Positions 59,496 to 64,000 of a stretch of DNA of 64,000 bases are shown here, piece by piece. The translations under genes were made by a program, and so were the position numbers. This DNA comes from Mesorhizobium sp. YM1C-6-2 (GTDB lineage Bacteria > Pseudomonadota > Alphaproteobacteria > Rhizobiales > Rhizobiaceae): assembly GCF_003666685.1 (NCBI RefSeq), contig NZ_RCIZ01000002.1, positions 206,501 through 270,500 on the forward strand, given 5' to 3'. A model generated the notes under the pieces. That model ran no database searches, was not told the origin of the DNA, and worked only from the letters and a program-made list of their open reading frames with translations. Every line of letters begins with the position of its first letter. Position 1 is the stretch's first letter.

Positions 59496-61691
59496 ATGCT
59501 GGACAAACCCGCCTCCACGCTGCGCATCCGCGAACGCCTGCTCGAATCCGAGCGGCTGATGGAAGAGACCGGATGCTATGACGGCATCACCGAACTGGAA
59601 CTGCGCAACCAGGACCCGCTGAAGTTCGAGACGCTTCACACGAAGCTTCGCGCCTACTGCGTCTCGGCCCGCGAGATGGCCCGACGCATCTCGGCATCGC
59701 CAGGCGTTCGCGAGGTCGGCGAGATGGTCGTCGCGATCTACACGCCGGAGGGAGACGCGATCGCGCTTTCCAACGGCATCATGGTTCACGTTCACACGAT
59801 GAGCCGCTTCATCAAGTGGATGATCCGCAACGGCTACGAGGACAATCCCTGCATCCGCGACGGCGACATCTTCGCCAACAACGATGCTTTCATCGGGACC
59901 GTCCAGGTGCCCGATGTGATGGACGTTGTCCCTATCTTCCATTCCGGAAAGCTGGTCGGCTGGGCAGGCGCGGTCTGTCACGAACTGGAGGCCGGCGGCA
60001 TCACGCCCGGCGGCGACGTCGCGCTGGCCCAGGAGCGATTCACGGAAGGGCTCTTCGTTTGCGCCGAGAAGGTCGGCGAGAACGACGAGCTTCGCCGGGA
60101 CTACGTGATCCGCTGCGAGCGCAATTTGCGCATGCCGATCTACTGGGTTCTCGACGAGAAGGCGAAGGTCGCATCCTGCATCGATATGCGCGAGAGCGTG
60201 AAGGCGCTTATCGACGAGGTCGGCCTCGACTACTGGATGAAGATCTCGAAAGAGTTCATCGAGGAAGGCCGCCGCGCGCAATTGGCCCGCTCCCGCCAAC
60301 TCACTGTTCCGGGCATCTATCGCGGCCACACGTTCTACGGCCATGTGACCGCAGGCAAACCCGGCTATCAACCGCTTGGCGATCCCGACTGGCTCTACAA
60401 CATGCCTATCGAGATGGAGATCACCACGGACGGCAAGATCATCATGGATTTCGAGGGCACGCAGCCCTGGGGCTTCCATTCGATGAACTGCACCCCTGCC
60501 GGCATGGATGGCGGCATGTTCGTGACGCTGACCCAGCACATGAACTTCGAGGGCCTTGTCAACGACGGCGCCTGGATGGCGACCGAGTTGAAGCTGCCGA
60601 AAGGAACCTGGACGAACCCGGATAGCGAGATGGCGGCGACGGCCACGTCCTGGGCGCTTCTACTTCCCGCCTATGGCGTGTTCCAGCGACTTCTGTCGCG
60701 CTCCTTCATAGCACGCGGCTTTGTGGAGGAAGCATTCGTAGGGCAGGTCAACTCGCCGATGATCGAGATGGGCGGGACGAGCCAGTACGGCACTCTGTTC
60801 GGCATGGCGCATTTCGAGTGTGCGGCGGCAGGTTCGGGTGCTCTTGCCATCAAGGACGGGCTCGATACCGCCTATGTCGGGTGGAACCCCGAATCCGACA
60901 TGGGCAATATCGAGATCTGGGAGCAGAACATGCCGATGCTCTATATCGGCCGGTCGATCGTCCCCAACTCCGGCGGCGCCGGCAAGTATCGGGGCGGCTG
61001 CTCGTTCCTCTCGACCTGGCTGGTCAGCAAGACCGACCATCTCCGGTTGGTCACCTCCGAGCATTCTTCCAGAGTGTTCGACAATGGCGGCATGTGCGGC
61101 GGCTATCCGGCGCCGACTTGCCAGAAGCACCGTGCAGTCCGCAACTCGAACATCTTCGAGCTCGCCGGGAAGGGCGCTCCGCTGGCGCACCACACCGGGA
61201 CCAACCCGCACCGTTCGGAATTGGAACTCCGGCTCGAAGGTGAACATGTCACCGTGGAGGGGCCCTACATCACGGCTCCTCACAAGACCGGCGATGTATT
61301 TACCCACTCCTACAACGGTGGCGGTGGATATGGCGACGTTCTCGAGCGCGATCCTGTAAAGACCGCCTGGGACGTCGAGAACGGGTTCCTCACCAAGGAA
61401 GCCGCGGAAGGCGTCTTCGGCATCGTTCTCGACGAAGATGCCGACGGCTTCCCGGTCGCGAACCTCGACGCGACCAAGCGGCATCGCGCCGGCATGCGCG
61501 CCGAGCGCCTCGCCAAGGCTCGGCCGGTTTCCGACTGGATCGCCTCTCAGCGGAGTCGTGTCGAAGCTGCTGCATTCGCCCCTGAAGTGAAGAAGATGTA
61601 CGCGAGTGCCATTAAGCTCTCGCCGCGTTTCACCAAGGATTTTTCGGATTTCTGGCAGGTCGACGCGAAGGCGGCCTTCGGGGTGGAGTGA
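59496..61691 (+). CDS. Acetone-carboxylase-like alpha subunit (hydantoinase B family)
   Basis: 731 residues. GDIFANNDAFIGTVQVPDVMDVVPIF, LVGWAGAVCHELEAGGITPGGDVAL and QVNSPMIEMGGTSQYGTLFG match the HyuB/AcxB fold. In acetone carboxylase the metal is held, as I recall, by a His-x2-Asp and a His 22 residues later; here Asp140 and His162 fit, but the first position is Gln137 (VQVPD). The ATG at 59496 has AAGGCGAG upstream; a longer reading overlaps the beta gene. It ends by overlapping the leader of the gamma gene. Confidence 0.88.
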   Translation: MLDKPASTLRIRERLLESERLMEETGCYDGITELELRNQDPLKFETLHTKLRAYCVSAREMARRISASPGVREVGEMVVAIYTPEGDAIALSNGIMVHVHTMSRFIKWMIRNGYEDNPCIRDGDIFANNDAFIGTVQVPDVMDVVPIFHSGKLVGWAGAVCHELEAGGITPGGDVALAQERFTEGLFVCAEKVGENDELRRDYVIRCERNLRMPIYWVLDEKAKVASCIDMRESVKALIDEVGLDYWMKISKEFIEEGRRAQLARSRQLTVPGIYRGHTFYGHVTAGKPGYQPLGDPDWLYNMPIEMEITTDGKIIMDFEGTQPWGFHSMNCTPAGMDGGMFVTLTQHMNFEGLVNDGAWMATELKLPKGTWTNPDSEMAATATSWALLLPAYGVFQRLLSRSFIARGFVEEAFVGQVNSPMIEMGGTSQYGTLFGMAHFECAAAGSGALAIKDGLDTAYVGWNPESDMGNIEIWEQNMPMLYIGRSIVPNSGGAGKYRGGCSFLSTWLVSKTDHLRLVTSEHSSRVFDNGGMCGGYPAPTCQKHRAVRNSNIFELAGKGAPLAHHTGTNPHRSELELRLEGEHVTVEGPYITAPHKTGDVFTHSYNGGGGYGDVLERDPVKTAWDVENGFLTKEAAEGVFGIVLDEDADGFPVANLDATKRHRAGMRAERLAKARPVSDWIASQRSRVEAAAFAPEVKKMYASAIKLSPRFTKDFSDFWQVDAKAAFGVE

Positions 61692-61696
61692 CGGAC

Positions 61697-62191
61697 ATGA
61701 GCTCGTACAGCAAGGAAGTGATCGCCGATCTCGTCGCCGGAACCCTGCCATGGCCGCAGACACGACGCGTCATGAGCGCGTACAAGGATGACGACCGCTT
61801 CTTCAAATATGTCGCCGTCCTCCAGGACAGGGTGGAGTGGAAGGATCCTATACTGCTGCCCGTCAGCGACCACCTGTTCATCTGCCAGAGCGGCGACGAA
61901 CGCGTCACCAAGTGCGAATGCGGGCACTCCTTCGGCGACTACCGGAAGAACTGGAAGCTGAAAGCCCACATAATCGTGCGCGACACCGAAGAATCGCTGC
62001 GGGAGATCTACCCCAACAGCGACCTTCCCGATCCGGAATGGATGGAGATCCGGGAATTCATCTGTCCCGAGTGCGGCACGCTGCACGAAGTCGAAGCCGC
62101 CGCTCCCGGCTACCCGATCGTCCACGATTTCGAGCCGGACCTCGAAGGGTTTTACCGGGACTGGTTGAAGAAGCCGCTGGGCGGGGAGTGA
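61697..62191 (+). CDS. Acetone-carboxylase-like gamma subunit
   Basis: 164 residues. Two Cys pairs (CECGHSFGDYRKNWKLKAHIIVRD and CPECGTLHEVE) form a zinc-ribbon-like core, and ending DLEGFYRDWLKKPL is typical of AcxC-type small subunits (about 19 kDa in known alpha2beta2gamma2 enzymes). It is the diagnostic partner showing that the neighbouring HyuA/B-like genes are a carboxylase. GGAG precedes the ATG at 61697; a GTG at 61688 overlaps the alpha stop. The SDR gene starts 4 nt downstream. Confidence 0.88.
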   Translation: MSSYSKEVIADLVAGTLPWPQTRRVMSAYKDDDRFFKYVAVLQDRVEWKDPILLPVSDHLFICQSGDERVTKCECGHSFGDYRKNWKLKAHIIVRDTEESLREIYPNSDLPDPEWMEIREFICPECGTLHEVEAAAPGYPIVHDFEPDLEGFYRDWLKKPLGGE

Positions 62192-62195
62192 CGGT

Positions 62196-62966
62196 ATGGC
62201 GCGGGTCAGCGGGAAGGTAGCGTTGATCACCGGAGCGGGAATGGGGCTCGGCAGGGCCACCGCTCTCCTGCTGGCCAGGGAAGGTGCGACGCTCGCCATC
62301 TCCGACATCAACCCGGAAGCCGGGGCGGAAACGGTTGAGTTGATCCGCCAGGCCGGTGGCCGTGCCTTTTTTCAGAAGCATGACGTATCCGACCCGGATG
62401 CCTGGACCTCCGTGCTCAAGGCCTTCGAGGAAGAATTCGGGCGGCTGGACGTGCTGGTGAACAATGCCGGAATAGCGATCGCCAAAAACGTTGAGGAGAC
62501 GACGCTGGAAGAATGGCGGCGCACCATGGCGATCAACTCCGACGGCGTCTTCTTCGGGTGCAAGTACGCCATCCCGTTGATGGCCCGTTCCGGCGGTGGC
62601 TCGATCGTGAACCTTTCCTCCATCGACGGCATCATCGGCGAGGCCGACCTTGCGGCGTACTGCGCCAGCAAGGGCGCAGTACGCACGCTGACAAAGGCGG
62701 TGGCGGTCCACTGCGCCGAGAAGCGGTACGGCATCCGCTGCAACTCGATCCACCCCGGCTACATCTGGACCCCGCAAACGGAAAACTACCTGCGGGATCT
62801 GGGCAAGCTCGACGAACAGAAGGCGAGGGCGCTTTCCCGGCACCCGATCGGCTATCTCGGGGAACCGAACGACATCGCCTACATGGTTCTCTACCTCGCC
62901 TCCGACGAATCCAAGTTCGTCACCGGAGCCGAGATGGTTGTTGATGGCGGCTACCTGATGGTGTGA
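62196..62966 (+). CDS. Short-chain dehydrogenase/reductase
   Basis: 256 residues, classical SDR: TGAGMGLG (residues 12-19), NNAGIAIA, catalytic Ser in IVNLSSIDG, AAYCASKGAV (Tyr-x3-Lys) and the C-terminal VTGAEMVVDGGYL. It interconverts an alcohol and a ketone with NAD(P). Its ATG is 4 nt after the gamma-subunit stop, so it belongs to the carboxylase operon. A likely role is to make the ketone that is carboxylated or reduce the beta-keto product. Confidence 0.9.
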   Translation: MARVSGKVALITGAGMGLGRATALLLAREGATLAISDINPEAGAETVELIRQAGGRAFFQKHDVSDPDAWTSVLKAFEEEFGRLDVLVNNAGIAIAKNVEETTLEEWRRTMAINSDGVFFGCKYAIPLMARSGGGSIVNLSSIDGIIGEADLAAYCASKGAVRTLTKAVAVHCAEKRYGIRCNSIHPGYIWTPQTENYLRDLGKLDEQKARALSRHPIGYLGEPNDIAYMVLYLASDESKFVTGAEMVVDGGYLMV

Positions 62967-62968
62967 CG

Positions 62969-63796
62969 ATGGCTTCTCTTTCCGGACGCAGTGCTATCGT
63001 AACCGGGGGCCTGACCGGTCAGGGGCTGGCCATCGCGCATGAACTCGCGAAAGCGGGGGCCAGTGTTGCCGTCGGCTCCTATGTCGGCGAGGCCGCCGGA
63101 CGGCAGGGTGATGCGGCAGCCTATCCCGAGCCGACGGAAGTGTCCGACGTCCGCGACGCATTGAACAGTTACGGCTCAAAGGTCTTTGCCGGACATCTCG
63201 ATGTACGCGACACGCCGGCGATAAAGCGGTTCATCGCAGATGCGGAAGCTCATTGCGGACCGGCCGACATCCTGGTGAACGCCGCCGGCACGACGGCCGA
63301 GCAGCCTGTATCCGGCCATCCCGACGATCTCTGGCTCAAGATCATCGACACAAATCTCAACGGCGCTTTCCGAATGACCCGAGAGCTTCTCCCGGGCATG
63401 ATCGCGCGCCGGTGGGGACGCATCGTCAACATAGGCTCCACCGCCGCCACGGTCGGCTGGAAGGACAATCCCGCCTACTGCGCCTCGAAGTCGGGGCTGC
63501 TCGGCCTGACGAAGTGCGTCGCTCTGGAGGGTGCGTCCCACGGCGTGACCTCGGTGATGGTCAGCCCGACCTGGGTGGAGACCGAGCTCATGCGCCGGAA
63601 CGTCGCGCAGGTCGTCGCCCGTGACGGAAGCGGTCGCACCCTCGAAGACGCGATGGCCGATATCGCTGCCCAAAACCCACAACAGCGCCTGATACAGCCA
63701 ACCGAGATTGCCGCCCTCGTCGCCTTCCTGTGCAGCGAGGCGGCGAAAGGCATCACGGCTGAAAACATACAGATCACTGGCGGAGCGCTCTGGTAG
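62969..63796 (+). CDS. Short-chain dehydrogenase/reductase
   Basis: 275 residues. IVTGGLTGQGLAIA replaces the usual TGxxxGxG loop with a close variant; LVNAAGTTAEQP, IVNIGSTAATVGW and AYCASKSGLLGL supply the NAG-like, Ser and Tyr-x3-Lys motifs. It starts within 5 nt of the previous stop (a GTG at 62963 overlaps it; the ATG at 62969 is chosen). It is the last gene of the carboxylase operon and differs clearly from the first SDR, suggesting a second oxidoreduction step. Confidence 0.87.
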   Translation: MASLSGRSAIVTGGLTGQGLAIAHELAKAGASVAVGSYVGEAAGRQGDAAAYPEPTEVSDVRDALNSYGSKVFAGHLDVRDTPAIKRFIADAEAHCGPADILVNAAGTTAEQPVSGHPDDLWLKIIDTNLNGAFRMTRELLPGMIARRWGRIVNIGSTAATVGWKDNPAYCASKSGLLGLTKCVALEGASHGVTSVMVSPTWVETELMRRNVAQVVARDGSGRTLEDAMADIAAQNPQQRLIQPTEIAALVAFLCSEAAKGITAENIQITGGALW

Positions 63797-63842
63797 CGCC
63801 CTGCCGGTGTCTTCAAAAACCAAAAAAGAAGGAGAGGGAACA

Positions 63843-64000
63843 ATGCGCAGTGCAGTCATCACCACCTTGGCATTCACCTTCATTGCGCTGGGGGCGGCGC
63901 GAGCCGCGGAGCCGGCCAGTTGCAAGAAGGTCCGGCTTTCCGACCCCGGCTGGACGGACGTCACCGCCATCACTGCCACTGCGTCGGTGATTCTCGAAGC
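63843..64000 (+). CDS. Choline/glycine-betaine-type binding protein, N-terminal fragment
   Basis: 52 codons are visible before the window ends. A Sec signal peptide (SAVITTLAFTFIALGAARAA) is followed by PASCKKVRLSDPGWTDVTAITATASVILE, which resembles the start of ChoX/ProX-type binding proteins of quaternary-amine ABC importers. AAGGAGAGGG precedes the ATG. It follows the carboxylase/SDR genes by 46 nt and may be co-transcribed, linking import of a quaternary amine or related ligand to that operon. Confidence 0.78.
   Translation, partial: MRSAVITTLAFTFIALGAARAAEPASCKKVRLSDPGWTDVTAITATASVILE

Noticed and set aside
1-64000. Mobile elements, phage genes, CRISPR arrays, tRNA or rRNA genes
   Set aside because: No transposase, integrase, direct-repeat array or RNA-gene structure was found on reading either strand; this cannot exclude a divergent small RNA.

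Overview
The window is GC-rich, gene-dense DNA with strong G/C at third codon positions. It carries a DUF982 gene and many ABC and TRAP importers with catabolic operons. This mix suggests a soil or rhizosphere alphaproteobacterium of the Rhizobiales (Mesorhizobium/Aminobacter-like). That is an inference from gene content; there is no rRNA or housekeeping marker here. I saw no tRNA, rRNA, CRISPR array, insertion sequence, integrase or phage gene. The window reads as ordinary accessory metabolic chromosome or megaplasmid DNA.

Layout. 1-216: edge of a solute-binding protein gene. 458-8843 (minus): one long operon. It encodes an N-formylglutamate-amidohydrolase-like enzyme, a TRAP transporter (small and large membrane subunits, then binding protein), a glutamine-synthetase-like ligase, an aldehyde dehydrogenase, a DUF2569 membrane protein and an iron alcohol dehydrogenase, and is transcribed divergently from an RpiR-type regulator (8969). 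10003-14313: RND efflux pair. 14424-17663: two small genes (one a SET-domain protein), a DUF982 gene, and a LysR gene followed by an ornithine-cyclodeaminase-family gene. 18208-27633 (plus): PotD/B/C/A-like importer, amidase, N-carbamoyl-D-amino-acid hydrolase, hydantoinase and an epimerase, a hydantoin/amide utilisation locus. 28264-31048 (minus): 2H phosphoesterase; MmgE/PrpD, FAS1/MaoC-like dehydratase and DUF3830. 31263-34147 (plus): polysaccharide deacetylase, small CxxC protein, CobW GTPase, isochorismatase. 34303: HtrA-like protein that has lost its catalytic triad. 35214-40132 (minus): second spermidine/putrescine-type importer and a LysR regulator.

40232-44181 (plus): AbgB-like M20 hydrolase, amidinotransferase/arginine-deiminase-fold enzyme, second M20 hydrolase. 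44328-48795 (minus): polar amino-acid importer leading into a threonine-synthase-like PLP enzyme and RidA, with a divergent IclR regulator. 49775-53196 (minus): NMT1/SsuA-type importer with a GntR regulator. 53420-56430 (plus): FAH, RraA-like, 3-hydroxyisobutyrate-dehydrogenase-like and TSUP exporter genes. 57338-63796 (plus): three-subunit acetone-carboxylase-like enzyme and two short-chain dehydrogenases, with a divergent LuxR-type regulator. The start of a choline/betaine-type binding protein closes the window.

How the genes fit together: nearly every operon pairs one importer with a few amide-, amine- or keto-acid-processing enzymes and a local regulator (RpiR, LysR x2, IclR, GntR, LuxR). 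Candidate operators (inverted or direct repeats) lie in most of the control regions, and perfect stem-loops sit between several cistrons, often just after the binding-protein gene. Substrate assignments are family-level inferences.
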